Shown here: positions 1-11,989 of the stretch, in pieces
Numbering within the stretch: the first letter of the stretch is position 1
How the letters are laid out: each line of letters opens with the position of its first letter
Origin: Sipunculus nudus
Taxonomy: Eukaryota > Annelida > Sipuncula > Golfingiida > Sipunculidae
Assembly (NCBI GenBank): GCA_026874595.1
Contig: CM049317.1
Coordinates: 61,714,618 to 61,778,617, forward strand
DNA: 64,000 nt
Direction: 5' to 3'
The notes under the pieces: model-generated
Seen by the model: only the letters and a program-made list of their open reading frames with translations
Databases searched by the model: none
What the model was told of the DNA's origin: nothing
Made by a program: the position numbers and the translations under genes

Positions 1-924
1 TATAAACTCGTACACGTCCCCTTGCCACAGAAGTCGCTGCCAAGTCAGATATGGAATGTTGAAGAAAAAAAAAAAAAAAAATACTAAATCAACCAAGCAT
101 GACAACAACCTAATGCTGCCAGAATGATCATAAATTAAAACAGTCGTATCAATCAATGGTTTTCAGGATATCATGCATATAACAATTTATGGACAGACGG
201 ACGGACGGCCCCATTCCAAAAGGACTGATATATCGCCGTAATGGCCTTAGAGGTATTTCAAAAGCACCGTGAATATAATTTTATATTCAAACTATTTGGT
301 TATTTTCGTATTTTAGTTTCTACATATATGCCACCTGCAGGCTATGAACATTCCCGTATTGGTATATATACATATTATCCTGACACAGGTCACGATTCTC
401 CAGAAATCCTGCCACTATTCACAGTCAGACTCCGGCATGAGTCAAAAAGTGACCGTTAGTAACTGATTCATCCCTTGCCGACGGCTTTTTACGTGAGTGT
501 TACAAAGTTTTTTGGTAATTCATTCTTACAGCATTGCTTACTCCAGCTCGCCGTTTGGTACATACCAAGCATCTGGCTTCAGGAGGTTTTGCTGATGTAC
601 TTTGTTAAACTCCTAGCAGTTTACTCTTGTAGTTACAGCAAGTCTTGTGTTTAAACAAGCCTCGTTAGTTTTGTGTCGTTTGCTGATAGTGGCCCATTAT
701 CCCGATGGAGTACCAGCCTGTATTATGATACGGATTTCTGTTCCCAGCAGAAACAAACGTGTACATTCCTGACCCGATTCTGATGGATACTCCATATCCA
801 TGGGAGCCAAGGTAAACATTATTTCCTGATATAAAGCAGTCAACAACGTTATAGTCCTGCGCAGTGACTTCTGGATATATCAAGGATTAACGACTTCTAT
901 TTAGTTGCAACCGCCAGGAGAGTA
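1..924. other. Unique AT-rich sequence, no gene seen
   Basis: I see no coding signal here. Open frames near 241-459 and 665-883 are about 72 codons, have no recognisable domain and no splice context that stands out. A poly(A) run lies at about 65-82 and a short GGAC/GGACGG run at about 192-208. Confidence 0.6.
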
Positions 925-1190
925 TCCGCTCATCCCCGTTTGATGTGTGTGTTTGCGTGTTTGTTCACAACATATAACTCAAGCAATCATGAACGGAATA
1001 TTATGAACTTTTTCAGGAAACTTCGGGTATGGGCCAAATAATGAAGAATCGTTCCGGCTGTGGATCCGGCACATGATCCGGATTCAGGAACGTCATAAAG
1101 GAATATTAACAAATCAAATGCACACGCCAGGGTTGGGTAGCATCCTTCAATAGGGGCCCCCACATGGCGGAGGCTTGCATTTCTTAGAAT
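925..1190 (+). repeat. Dispersed repeat, family D, copy 1
   Basis: This copy carries the landmarks of two minus-strand copies at 57014-57255 and 58018-58340: a TTGTTCACAA stretch, a GGGCCAA..ATGAAGAATCG block (about 1035-1053), GTGGATCC then GATCCGGATTCAGG (about 1060-1090), and GGGGCCCCCACATGGCGGAGGC (about 1154-1175) followed by CTTGCATTTC. The order is the same in all three, so it is one dispersed element. No protein is encoded that I recognise. The transposon class is unknown to me; I assign it only as a repeat family. Confidence 0.65.
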
Positions 1191-1604
1191 GCAGAATTCT
1201 AGATATATCATTTTTCGAAGCTAAGGATATGGGATTTAGTGTAGTATATTGTGTCCTCCCAAAAAATAATTTTACCACCAGTAATAAGATAATGTTTTCA
1301 CCATTGTCCGTTTTTTCGTTTGTTTGTAGTTACATTGAGTGATAGAATATGGTCAGCGGCAGCATCCATTTTATTTTTTTTTGCGGTTAGGGTATAGGAA
1401 AGTGTAACGTAGATTTGTATAACGCCTTGGCGGAGGTATGTTTTTTAGTGAATATCTTCTAGTATTAAATACTTTGACCGAATCTAACACCTAATAGTTA
1501 CCTGAGACTAGACCGTGCTTACGAAACGATTAATGTGCGCAACATGCAGAAGCTGTCGAAGGTTGTAAAAGAAGGAGGTTGAGGAGGGAAGCAGGGAATC
1601 CTAG
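1191..1604. other. AT-rich spacer
   Basis: No gene seen. A short CCTTGGCGGAGGTATG stretch at about 1425-1440 resembles the GGCGGAGG end of family D and may be a small fragment of it. Confidence 0.5.
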
Positions 1605-1825
1605 CAGAAGCGGATCGTGGGGGGGGGGGGGGGGGGAGTGGGGGGATCCAGAGGGTCCGAGCCCCTCCCCTGTTTTAAGCCGTCGCAAACTTCGACAGAC
1701 CTCGACACCCCCCCCCCCCAATACACACACACACTTTTCCGGACCTTGGGGACTTTTATTAGGATGAGTCCTCCTGTCCTCCTGGGTTGGAATTCTCCTC
1801 TTTCTAAAGCTTGGATCCGCCCCTG
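1605..1825. mobile_element. TIR element with CAGGGGCGGATCC ends, copy 1
   Basis: A 221-bp element. The left end reads CAGAAGCGGATCGTGGG and the right end, read inwards on the minus strand, is CAGGGGCGGATCCAAG, so the termini are inverted repeats. The interior (CTTTTCCGGACCTTGGGGAC, then TCCTCCTGGGTTGGAATTC) matches the right half of the copy at 50872-51297. It contains a poly(G) run of about 18 at 1619 and a poly(C) run at about 1709. Non-autonomous hAT-like elements in other animals end in a similar motif, but I see no convincing 8-bp target duplication, so the superfamily is tentative. The open frames across it are low-complexity artefacts of the G and C runs. Confidence 0.55.
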
Positions 1826-2020
1826 CCATGGAATAGAAAAGGCCAAAAATAAATTTCCGACTTGAAAATACCGGTCCCTGATCCAGCATTTTGGAAAAGG
1901 AAGGGCCCAATTAAAAAAAAATTAAAAGGGATATATACCCTGATCTGGGAAAATGGTCTAGGCCGCAAATATTGGTTTGACACAATAAGACAAAAGGCTG
2001 AGAAGTGGGGGGGGGGGGGT
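1826..2020. other. Spacer with poly(A) and poly(G) tracts
   Basis: No gene seen. It contains an A-rich stretch near 1912-1925 and a poly(G) run at about 2006-2019, directly next to the 44-bp tandem array. Confidence 0.6.
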
Positions 2021-2457
2021 TACCCCACTTTAAATATATAAGTACTAAATTGTGCATCCCTGGTTACCCCACTTTAAATATATAAGTACTAAATTGTGCA
2101 TCCCTGGATACCCCACTTTAAATATATAAGTACTAAATTGTGCATCCCTGGTAACCCCACTTTAAATATATAAGTACTAAATTGTGTATCCCTGGTTACC
2201 CCACTTTAAATATATAAGTACTAAATTGTGCATCCCTGGTAACCCCACTTTAAATATATAAGTACTAAATTGTGCATCCCTGGTTACCCCACTTTAAATA
2301 TATAAGTACTAAATTGTGCATCCCTGGTAACCCCACTTTAAATATATAGGCTAAATTGTGCATCCCTGGTTACCCCACTTTAAATATATAAGTACTAAAT
2401 TGTGCATCCCTGGTAACCCCACTTTAAATATATAAGTACTAAATTGTGCATCCCTGG
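2021..2457. repeat. 44-bp minisatellite, 10 copies
   Basis: Ten head-to-tail units start at 2021, 2065, 2109, 2153, 2197, 2241, 2285, 2329, 2371 and 2415. All are 44 bp except the eighth, which is 42 bp because of a small deletion in AAGTACTA. The unit core is CCCCACTTTAAATATATAAG followed by TACTAAATTGTGCATCCCTGG. Units are nearly identical. From the third unit on, the junction base pair alternates, giving GGTTACC and GGTAACC in turn, which points to amplification as an 88-bp dimer. The period is not a multiple of three, so it is not a coding repeat. Confidence 0.95.
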
Positions 2458-2458
2458 A

Positions 2459-3150
2459 GCATTACCTATGTCAAGGAGTGAACTAATGGAAGGAGAACAT
2501 CTGTTGAGGGCCGAAACAATTAGGCGTGAAAAATGCTACGATCTGTATTGCGATACACGTACTGCCGGGGAGAATATGCATAAAAAGCACGTTTTCCGCG
2601 GTGATTGATTTAAATACAACCCGTGGGAACGACCCTCCTGCGGCGTCTTCGCGGGACCGGAAGTACGACCTACTTACGGCATCTCCGCGGAAGGAAGCCC
2701 TGCATTTAATAAGCGGCTGTTTATTGTGTGGGAAATTGCCGTGTCACTCGATGAGCCTTGATAGAGTAAACACGCGTGGTCGACTCAGGTTTTACAAGCT
2801 AGAAATGCAAGTGACATGCCCGACAAGTGTTCCTAATTTTTTTCACCCCCTTCATTTTGTCAATCCTAATTAAAAAAATATATTTTTACCATGTCGATCT
2901 GGTTTTTTAAGATATGTTAGACCCACAAAAATGTTAGGGGAACGGAACCCTTAAAGAAATAATTTGTGTCTCATCTTAGATATTCACGCATTTGTAAGCT
3001 CTTGTATATAACAGACATATTTATAAAATTATCGCGACTATGTTGAAACAAATCTAGTATGTTAAAAAAAATCCTCAATTTTTACTAACTTTTACAGTTT
3101 ATGATAATGATGAACACTCTCACTACCAATGCTATTTTAAAATAATAATA

Positions 3151-3192
<42 letters not shown>

Positions 3193-4074
3193 GTGATAAT
3201 GAAAATAAAAATATGAGATCGTCTATAAAAGTAAACTAATTTAAAATGTTTTATTGTTGTTCATATTATTTTGTCGCCATTCCTATTAATGTCATTATCA
3301 TTGAAATAAATGTAATATAATTTATTTATACATTTAAAAATAGATATAATTCTAAATATTGATAAGGAAATGGGAGTTTTTATACCATAATAACATTCGC
3401 ACCAAGAAAAATTGTACAGAGGGGGGTTAACCCGGCACGCGAAGACACGACACTCGTGTGCTATAATTAATTTCACCTTTGACACCTGAGCAAACACGGG
3501 GATAGCGCTACACGTCAAAAAGGCCGTATAATTAACTTGTGGTAGCCGGGAAACCCGCCTCAAACAAAGACTCCTGTGTGATAAGCACTTGACAATCAAA
3601 AGATGCCCGGTAACTTCATGGCGTTAACGTGACCCCAAGCTTTGGGGTCAGCAGGTGCAAGCGTCACGTGGGAAGGGTGCACGCAAGTGATCATGCGACT
3701 GATGCGCCATGAAGGGAGCCGTAGCACGTGTGCAAAGAAATAAAAACACCATAGCATCAATGTAATGCCTGGGAATAATTCATTTAAAACCTTAAAATCC
3801 GTCGACCTCGCCTGGTGCATGTTATATATCTCGTCTTGTTCACAAACTTGCTGTCCATTAAACAAATATTATACGGCAATACAAAAGGTTCATATATTTG
3901 GCACAGAAAACCCTATTATGAGGGTTTTCCAGCACTCCAAGAAATGTTTGAGAAGGGTTTTTATTGGTATTATATCCGTCATGAGTTCTTTCAATAGGAA
4001 ACCTCGATCATCCGCCGCTCGCGGACTTTGCCTTCAGAGCCTGTCGTCACATAAAAGAGGTAATACTATATATG

Positions 4075-4078
<4 letters not shown>
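2459..4078. other. Unique sequence with a trinucleotide microsatellite
   Basis: No recognisable gene. An ATG-started frame of 115 codons at 2526-2873 sits in slightly GC-richer DNA (about 2560-2770) but matches no family I know. An (ATA)n microsatellite lies at about 3138-3190. A perfect 8-bp hairpin (GACCCCAA, loop GCT, TTGGGGTC) is at 3631-3649, next to a CACGTG hexamer at about 3666. Confidence 0.5.

Positions 4079-4118
<40 letters not shown>
4079..4118. repeat. (TA)n microsatellite
   Basis: About 20 uninterrupted TA units. Frames crossing it give alternating Ile-Tyr and are not genes. Confidence 0.97.
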
Positions 4119-4121
<3 letters not shown>

Positions 4122-4210
4122 TCAGCGTAATGTAAACGAAGGTATACAAAAAAATCGATTAATAATCGATCATCATTATTTTATTAACATCTTCAAATAT
4201 GATTTAACAC

Positions 4211-4213
<3 letters not shown>

Positions 4214-4275
<62 letters not shown>
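4214..4275. repeat. (TA)n microsatellite
   Basis: About 31 uninterrupted TA units, only 95 bp from the array at 4079-4118. Confidence 0.97.
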
Positions 4276-4277
<2 letters not shown>

Positions 4278-4729
4278 AAAGGCTCAAGGATATATACACT
4301 TGTGCCCTGAGCCAAACATTGCCTACATTTTCATAATATAATACGAACATTCCACAGATTCTCTGCATGCTTACACGAGAATTATTTATGTTTTATAAAA
4401 ACCGCCATATCTGTAGATAAGCCAAGAAACCCGTGGTTAATATAATATGTACACATGGCCAACGTTGAGGCTGGCGGATACCCAAATGTCTAAACTAAGC
4501 TGAATATACTTATAAATTATACAGGCGTTGCCTGGGAAACTCTCAGACACATGTATAATAAGCTTAGTCTTTGGATTTTACTTATATACAAACAAAAAGA
4601 AATTATGCACACAACAACGCTTATCAGTTATATATAAATAAACCTTCCACTGTGAAAGTACACCCGAAGGTGAAACCTTCTGATGTTCAATAAAGCAAAA
4701 GCTCATTAATTATGAGGATACACCTTAAT

Positions 4730-4733
<4 letters not shown>

Positions 4734-4793
<60 letters not shown>

Positions 4794-4795
4794 TC
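4734..4795. repeat. (TA)n microsatellite
   Basis: About 25 TA units with an interruption (TTTATATA) at its right end. Confidence 0.95.
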
Positions 4796-7700
4796 TGCTG
4801 AACTATATATAGGTATACGAAAGCATTAGCAAAACTGTAATAAAGTTCGTTAATGGACAGCCTCTGTGAACGATTATGCAATTTGTTTTGTTTCGATAGT
4901 TAACATTATGGTATTTACATACTGAAATACATGGATCTAGACTTGAGATAAAGAATTGGTGACCGACCCTGTCAACATAATATATTATATACTGTATATC
5001 ATATATTGATGCAATATAAACAATAAGAATCACATTTATATGAAAATGGAATTATTGCATGCATTGTACATATGTGTTTATCAAATATACTGCTCAACTT
5101 CAAGCCTGAGCCATTCAAGTTAAGTTTGATATTACAAATCAATAAAAAAAGTTAGCAGATGAAGTACAGTAGCACGATCATCCCGCTAATATAACCACTT
5201 TTGGTTGTTGTGTGAGCGAGATGTATATAACATGTATATAACATTCAAATATATACAGTGAAAAAAAAAATACATGAATCCAGCGGTGCCAGGTCAGGAG
5301 AACATTATTTGGTGCATGTCACATATCCGACTGCATAATGTACGGGCCTGTCAGCGCTACATATATGAGCAATGCATCAGCTGATGAAATTTATTGTTTA
5401 TTTTATACCCTAAGATGATTTTCCTACTAAAAAAATATAAGCGATTAAAGTTTGAGATTATCAGCGCTAGCATATATAGATGTCTTTTTCCCTATATCTG
5501 TAACTTCTCCGTAGACAGTCCGAAAAAGTTGACAATGTCACAGTATAAAAATGTGTGCCTTGCACGCCTTCTTAAACCGTTTGTTAAAGCTAAAAGGACA
5601 TCTTTTTCTTGTCATATATAGGACAGTTGATCTAGGTAAATGTGTAAGTAAGCCAACGGGTCAATGTAAATTACATGCAATTATTTGACGTACAAGAAAC
5701 ATACATTTCACGCACCAATAAATATCGTAAAAAGAAACATGTTGAATTATATACCTACATTATAGATGATGTTTATATATACCTATGGCAAGAATGCTTA
5801 GCATGTTATTTAGTTTTTTTTACATATCTATCAAAACTAAACATTTTCAAAGCATCAAACAAAGGTTTATTTCAAGGAAAGAACGGAAGCCATGTAAAAC
5901 ATTTAAGTGAAGACAAAGTAGATTAACTGGATAAAAGTTCCCTTATGATGTTAATTTGTGTTAAAAAATGTTGATGTTGTTTGAGAAAATGCCGAATGTG
6001 CATGTATGACATAAATGCGACCGGGCCGCAACTTGGAAAGTTAAAGACACGAAGTCATATCGCACGCTATTAGCCAAATGTTAAGATAAGTTGTTGCCAA
6101 AACGCTATGTCACTCAAACATCGATTTGTGAAAACATTGGTGATACTATCAAAACAATACGAGGTGGTACACCTACCGCGCATTCTTTGGCATCTTTGCG
6201 GCACGCCATACTCTCCAAACAGGTGAACGCCGCAACCTCCGATGTGGACAGCCTAACTGGATGCTGGGCGCAACTAGCGTGTTGATAAGCCGTGCCCCGA
6301 AACACAAACACCCCCAAGAATACCTGGCTAGCTTGATGTTCACGCTTGTTTACGTGGCTCCTGCGCAAGTCCAGCTCCCCAGCAATGTCTGGTGCTTGTA
6401 GTCCGTTGAACAAATCTAAATATACGTGCCTATTTCCCTATTACATGCATCTGGATCAACTTATTGATCTGCCAGTTTTAACCCTGGTCCCAACAGCTAA
6501 CTGGTCAGCGGAAAGTTGACCACTGTTTGTAGCCGCTAAATGGAAATATGAGCGACCCACAGTTGTTCTGCACGGAACTCGTTTAGTGTGAAGTCACTTA
6601 TCATATAAACGCGGTAAAACGATGCACGCAGGGTGCCCTAAGACTACAGGGACTTGTCTATAATTACGCTCTTGCATGCGGTCACTCGCCTTCATGTTAA
6701 TTTGTACCGGTCATATTTCACCATTCTAATGACCGCTCCTCATGCACGTTTTAAAATGTTCATTAGAAAAGTTCTTTCGTTAAGTCTTCTTCCGTTCTTG
6801 AAATTGTACATTCACCGAGAAAATGTATTAGCTTCCTCAGAAAAGCATGCATTGATTTACTCCATACTTTCAAGGCTACGGTCACAAATACCAAAGCTGT
6901 CACCATCAGTTGAGACAGGGTTTTAATTACGGAAGCTAATTCGTTCCTTGAAGACCGAATTAAAGGGAAAGCCACGTAATTTCAATCTCAGTTTTACACT
7001 TGAGACGAGTATGGACACTTGGTAATTACTGGTGACGTCATTTGTGGCGTGTGATTAACGGTTTCCCGCGGGACTCGGACATGTTTCAGGCGCTAATTGG
7101 TCCACTCAGGGACACTGACCGTAAATCATGAAGACGGCTTGGTTCATTCGAGCACCGTCAATTATACAATCATTCCCAATCAAATTTTACACCCTGTAAT
7201 AAAGGAAAAAGGACTACTTAATAATGTGTGGTATGTCTTTACTCATCGTATATTTGTAAAAACAAAGAAAAATAATATAATACAAAGAAACGACATGTCA
7301 TGAAAATCCTTCTGTACCATGCAAAAGCATGTAATGAAGGTTGAAAAAAACCCGATGGTCGATACCACTACAAGGCAAAAATGAGTTTTCTGCCATTTTT
7401 GAAAGAATTATAAAAATTCCATTAAATATGGCGCCAACGAGTGTCAGTGGATTTATTGACAGGGCTATTCTCATCCTTCCACCAGAGGTAGATTCTATAA
7501 AAAAAACGAACCGTTTCCTGTTTGGAATTGTGGGGATGACAGGGACTACTTGTCTCAATTGTCATACTTCAAAATCAAAATTTGTTGCATTTCAATGTAA
7601 CATCTATTTACATTTCATGTCAACGCTTAAAAAATATTACTCATACTGCATGTGAAGTCCTCACCCAAGAATATATAAAACAATTCTTATCGAACCTATT

Positions 7701-9922
7701 TGAACGAACTGCATCAGCCACTAGATTTATATATACGCCGCTGATTTATTAAGAAGCCACGTTGCATTGTGTGGCATAGATTTCAATGTCCATAAACCTA
7801 TAACCAGCAGAGACATACACGCTTACTAGTCTTGTCCTGCGCAGTGTGGGACTACCCTCCATAATGACGTGTACACGACAAGAAAATAACAGACATGGTT
7901 TATATTCTATGCTACATTCATTTATGAATTACTCATTGGATAAATTCCCTATATTTATATGTAATGTTTCCGCAGACGACCAATTGATAAGGTCCTGCAG
8001 CTTCTGGTGATATAACAAAACATAACAGAATGAATATAACTTGAAGATTGAAAAAATGCAAAATACTCATGACATGCATGACTGTCATCATCTATACGCC
8101 CGCATATCGGTCAGTTGTAGATCACGAAAACACACCCTATATGATCACGTAAACCATTACTTTCTTTATTCATATCTAGCGGTAGACCTGCGTGGTATTA
8201 TTTTACATCTGGTAAAATGTCTCATTTCCTATCATAAATCACATAATTTAATAGATACGTACTGATAAAGAAGATAGAAATGATGCATGAGCAGCCGTCG
8301 AGAGAACAGAAATTATTATTTGCTGAAGCTTAACATACTATCGTCTAGAGATATAGATATATACCAGGTCCTTATAATTAGAGAGCGAGAGAGCGCACAT
8401 GCACAGGAGAGCGCAGAACCCCAGCAAAGAAAGTTAACTTAAATTCCAATCCATATAAATGCAAGAGGAACATTTTTAAGTGATGTATGATTTGAGAGAG
8501 AGAAAGGAATAGAAACATTTAAATTTAGGAACTGCTACTTGTGATGATATCTGTTGGGGGAACTTATATATATACTTTTTCATTGGACTTTAAGACTCGC
8601 GAGTCTTGAGGCAGGGGAATTCAAATTGGGTGTGTAAAATCGGACATCAGCACAGGTGCGCGCACTTTAAGCATAGTGTCGTGTTACTTTATATTTTACC
8701 TTTCCCTTTCGGATGGCTGATCACAATTATAGACTTCCTGTGTGACAAATAGGAGAACGGGTCAAGAATTCAACCTGACACACTGCAGGTGGTAACAATA
8801 TAATGCCTATGGAAGAACAGGAAAAATGAAGACAGGGTCCAACGGCACCTACAGCCCATCACCTATACATATGCCCAGCAGGTGCTTGGCGTGGTGAGGT
8901 GCTTGAGTGACCACGGCAAGGACAAATACACAAACACATCGTCCATGATAACATCTCATGCCTGGCGATGTATAGTGAGGAAGCCTACGCCCGGCCCGCG
9001 AGTGGGGGCCTTGACCACGAGAGTCCCGCGGTGCCATATCGAAAACATATGCTGCTCGCTCCAGGTCAATACAAATCAACTCACCAGCATCCGCAACAGG
9101 CCAGCTTGAGGTGCTCACCTGAACATCTGCCGTGTTCATCTTGATGTTCCTTCATCCTCTGTTTGCACTCCACCGGCGGTTTTATTAACCCCTGGCCCTT
9201 TCATTTCCCGCAAGTGGTAAACGGTATTTCTATATATTACACCTCTGCGCAGGTGACAATCAACATCATGTTGCGATAGTTTCTCTTACCAGAGGAGACA
9301 CTGGACTGTATAGAGTATCATTAACAGCATAAATGAATGTTTAACAAATACTTGTCAAATACAGCAAGAAAAAGCATCCCCTAGCTAAAGGCTGCTCACA
9401 AAACTCAACTAGAGTTTTCTTTTTTTCCTTTGGACAACATATTTGAAAACCATAAAATCTAGTTTTCAGAAATGTTGTATACAGACAGACATTTACGTTT
9501 TTGAATGTTTCTGGAAACAGCAAGTATGACAAAATATTCAAAAGAGTATGTTATCAAACAACTGAGTAGTATATGAGTTGAAGCACAGAACACTGGAAAT
9601 TCATAAAACTTTCATTCCGTATAACTGTGCATCAAGATTGACATCATGGCAAACGGCCAAATATATATAATGAAGACTCCTTCCTCGAACTGTTGACTTA
9701 GTTAATCTTTGTTAAATCCTTCAAGGCCATTCCTCCCGGAAAAGGGCGCACAGAATATAGAAAAATCGTGAGACTATAAAGCTGTAATATGTTTTGCCGT
9801 GTGCATGGCGTACCGGAAAGCCGGAAAACCCGAGAAATCCGGGGAATAACTATTTTACTGCCCTGTCACCAGTTTTGCTTTGCAATCGCATATACCGTGA
9901 AAAATCGCCTGCCGATGACTCC
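4796..9922. other. Unique AT-rich sequence, no convincing gene
   Basis: About 5 kb with no repeat family recognised and no convincing exon. ATG frames around 7298-7655 (both strands, 86-104 codons) lack any domain I recognise. The stretch 8849-9139 is GC-richer. On its minus strand an ATG at 9139 opens a frame whose seventh codon ends at a consensus splice donor (CAG then GTGAGC, exon edge 9119), a possible but unproven first coding exon. Short GA-rich runs occur at about 8380-8420. Confidence 0.4.
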
Positions 9923-10075
9923 ATTATGACGACCAGCCCATTAAATTATGACGACAACCCCAGTATGACGACATCCCCATTAATTGACGACCACCCCATT
10001 ATAACGACCAACCCATTAATTATGACGACCACCCCATTATGACGCCAACTCCATTAATTATGACGACCTTCCCAT
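9923..10075. repeat. Degenerate minisatellite, CCCATTAATTATGACGAC unit
   Basis: About eight imperfect copies of a unit of roughly 17-19 bp built around CCCATTA..TATGACGAC, with substitutions and small indels. It creates a repetitive Met-Thr-Thr/Asp-Asp frame that is not evidence for a protein. Confidence 0.85.
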
Positions 10076-10689
10076 GTATATATCATGCATGATTGAGCCT
10101 CTTTCTTTTCCCCCCTTTATCATTATCTATTTTACATCAAATGTTTCCTATACATTGTTATACATCATAAAAGGAAACGATAATTGCATGAACAAGTATA
10201 TATGCGATATATATGAATCAACATAAAACGAATACTTTTTTCAAAAAAGGTATACATAACATATACAGTATTGGTTATGATTAACCGGAATAGTACTCAC
10301 ATGACGCTTAGACGAGCTTGGAGAGATCGAGTGTAAAATGATATATAAGAATACGTACACTGGGTATAATATGTGTATATATACCCTCCCCCACATGCAT
10401 ATACAGACCCCGCGGGTCACTGCGTACAGTAGCTGTCGTCGTGATATGACACAGCACTGGGGGTGGTTAATAGATGCTGCTGCCATAGAGGATGCGCACA
10501 CTGCCCGTGATAGCTTCCTCTGCCGCTGAATCATTTTTCTTCTGCTCATTATAAGGAGCAGATGAGAGGACATGGTACTTTACTTATCAACGGGGAGTTA
10601 ATGCGCCCAGCAGCTTTGAACAACACCAATAACAGGTTGTTTGTGTTCTGGGGTCTGTGAACTCGTTTGCGCCTGAATTGTTTATTGTA
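10076..10689. other. Unique AT-rich sequence
   Basis: No gene or repeat recognised. The minus-strand frame at 10241-10573 (110 codons) has no familiar domain. Confidence 0.5.
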
Positions 10690-11640
10690 AACGTTTTCGG
10701 GGATGCTTGAGATTTGGTGAGATGAAAAAGAATAAACGGGAGATGAGTTTTAAGAGGCGGAGACGGGAGATTAGGGTAAAATACAACCAGAACGATCGAC
10801 GAGAAGATGGTCATTCACCGGGAATCACCGTCGTACATGGTATGGACAAAGAGACGGACTATATAGACAGTGCATGCATGGAAAGGGTTTTATATACGGA
10901 TGGGAAAGCGGACGATAAAGAAGAAATAGGGAATGGATACGGATGTGAGGGGAGTTGGACGGTCTGGGATGTATATAGGATGGATGGGGAGGACGGTCGA
11001 TGTACTATAGAAGGAGGTAGATGTATGGAATAACGGTTCGATGGGGTCGGACATTGGAGATTTATTAAGCTGGGCATGAAGATGGACCACCACAGGAATA
11101 TACGGATGAGACGGGCATAAGACGGACAGCGGGGGGGGGGGGGGGGAGGGATATATGGTACGCAGACGGATGATCTCGGGATCTATGGACCGGGAGACAT
11201 CAGGTAGAAATATTGAATGTCTGACGACGGACTAGGACACGGACGACTGGGAAGGTGTATATACAGAATGGACGAGGCAATGGACTGGTGAGACGGACAG
11301 ATCGGGGGTTACACAACAATTGGTCGGACACGGTTAATCTTAAAGTTGTGGACGGAATGGGATAAAGGGAGACGCATGATCGCAAAAGATATACAATACA
11401 TGGAGATAAGGGGGGCCAGACGGTCAGAGCGGGGACCGGGATATATGTGGAGAAAGAGACGGACAACACTGAAATAGTACAATGGACAGACGGACGGGAT
11501 AAAAGACAAATGGGGGTTGTTAACTGGATTGACCGGGACACGGATGATGTATATAGATGTATAAACAGGATGTACGGAGTAACGGTGCAGCGAATATTTA
11601 ATAAAGGTGACAGTGGGACATAATACAATAATATAAAAAT
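10690..11640. repeat. Purine-skewed stretch with degenerate GACGGA motifs
   Basis: For about 950 bp the plus strand is clearly rich in G and A. GACGGA, GGACGG and GGATATA motifs recur at irregular spacing (for example near 10855, 10970, 11120, 11220, 11290, 11410, 11460 and 11495), and a poly(G) run lies at about 11131-11147. Long frames on both strands (108 codons plus, 142 and 121 codons minus) follow from the strand bias: the minus frames are Ser/Pro/Ile/Leu-rich with no domain. The best reading is a decayed simple repeat or minisatellite. The borders are approximate. Confidence 0.6.
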
Positions 11641-11697
11641 CGAAACATAACCATTTTGTCACCCAACCATGCATGCATGCATATGAACACAGTGATA

Positions 11698-11698
<1 letters not shown>

Positions 11699-11757
<59 letters not shown>
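11699..11757. repeat. Compound (TA)n(TG)n microsatellite
   Basis: About 19 TA units run directly into about 10 TG units. Confidence 0.97.
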
Positions 11758-11795
11758 TTTAACTTTTTGTGTTATGAGAAACATAATTTAGTGAA

Positions 11796-11989
11796 TACAG
11801 GGAAACCCGGGTAAAAGTACCATACACATGCAGATGCGACTGGACAAAATAGGTCTTAATCCACAGGTGGTATTATTAAACAGGGCACTTATAACCAATG
11901 TGAATAAAATAGGTTAACACAAGGGTATTCTTAACAGACAGGTGGTCTTATTAGACAGGTGGTCTTTCAGACAAGCTCTACCCTATGTA
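11796..11989. mobile_element. Pogo/Tc1-like MITE, family B, copy 1
   Basis: This roughly 190-bp dispersed unit shares ordered blocks with 42684-42860: GGTCTTAAT..AC-GGTGGT, TATAACCAATGTGAAT, GTCTTAACAGA, TTAGACAGGTGGTC and GGTCTTTCAGACA. It begins TACAGGGAAACC and ends ..CTACCCTATGTA, compatible with weak inverted ends flanked by TA. Non-coding and non-autonomous. The assignment to the TA-inserting mariner/pogo group rests on the end sequence only. Confidence 0.6.

Noticed and set aside
1530-1910. 126-codon minus-strand ORF rich in Gly, Pro and Arg
   Set aside because: It runs through poly(G) and poly(C) tracts of a non-coding TIR element; all six frames there are unusually open.
4072-4341. 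ORFs of alternating Ile-Tyr residues
   Set aside because: They are translations of (TA)n microsatellites; the same applies near 4687, 13716, 20679, 27832, 31264, 37325 and 63507.
11200-11674. Two overlapping minus-strand ORFs of 142 and 121 codons
   Set aside because: Both are Ser/Pro/Ile/Leu-rich by-products of the purine-skewed plus strand, with no domain or splice context.
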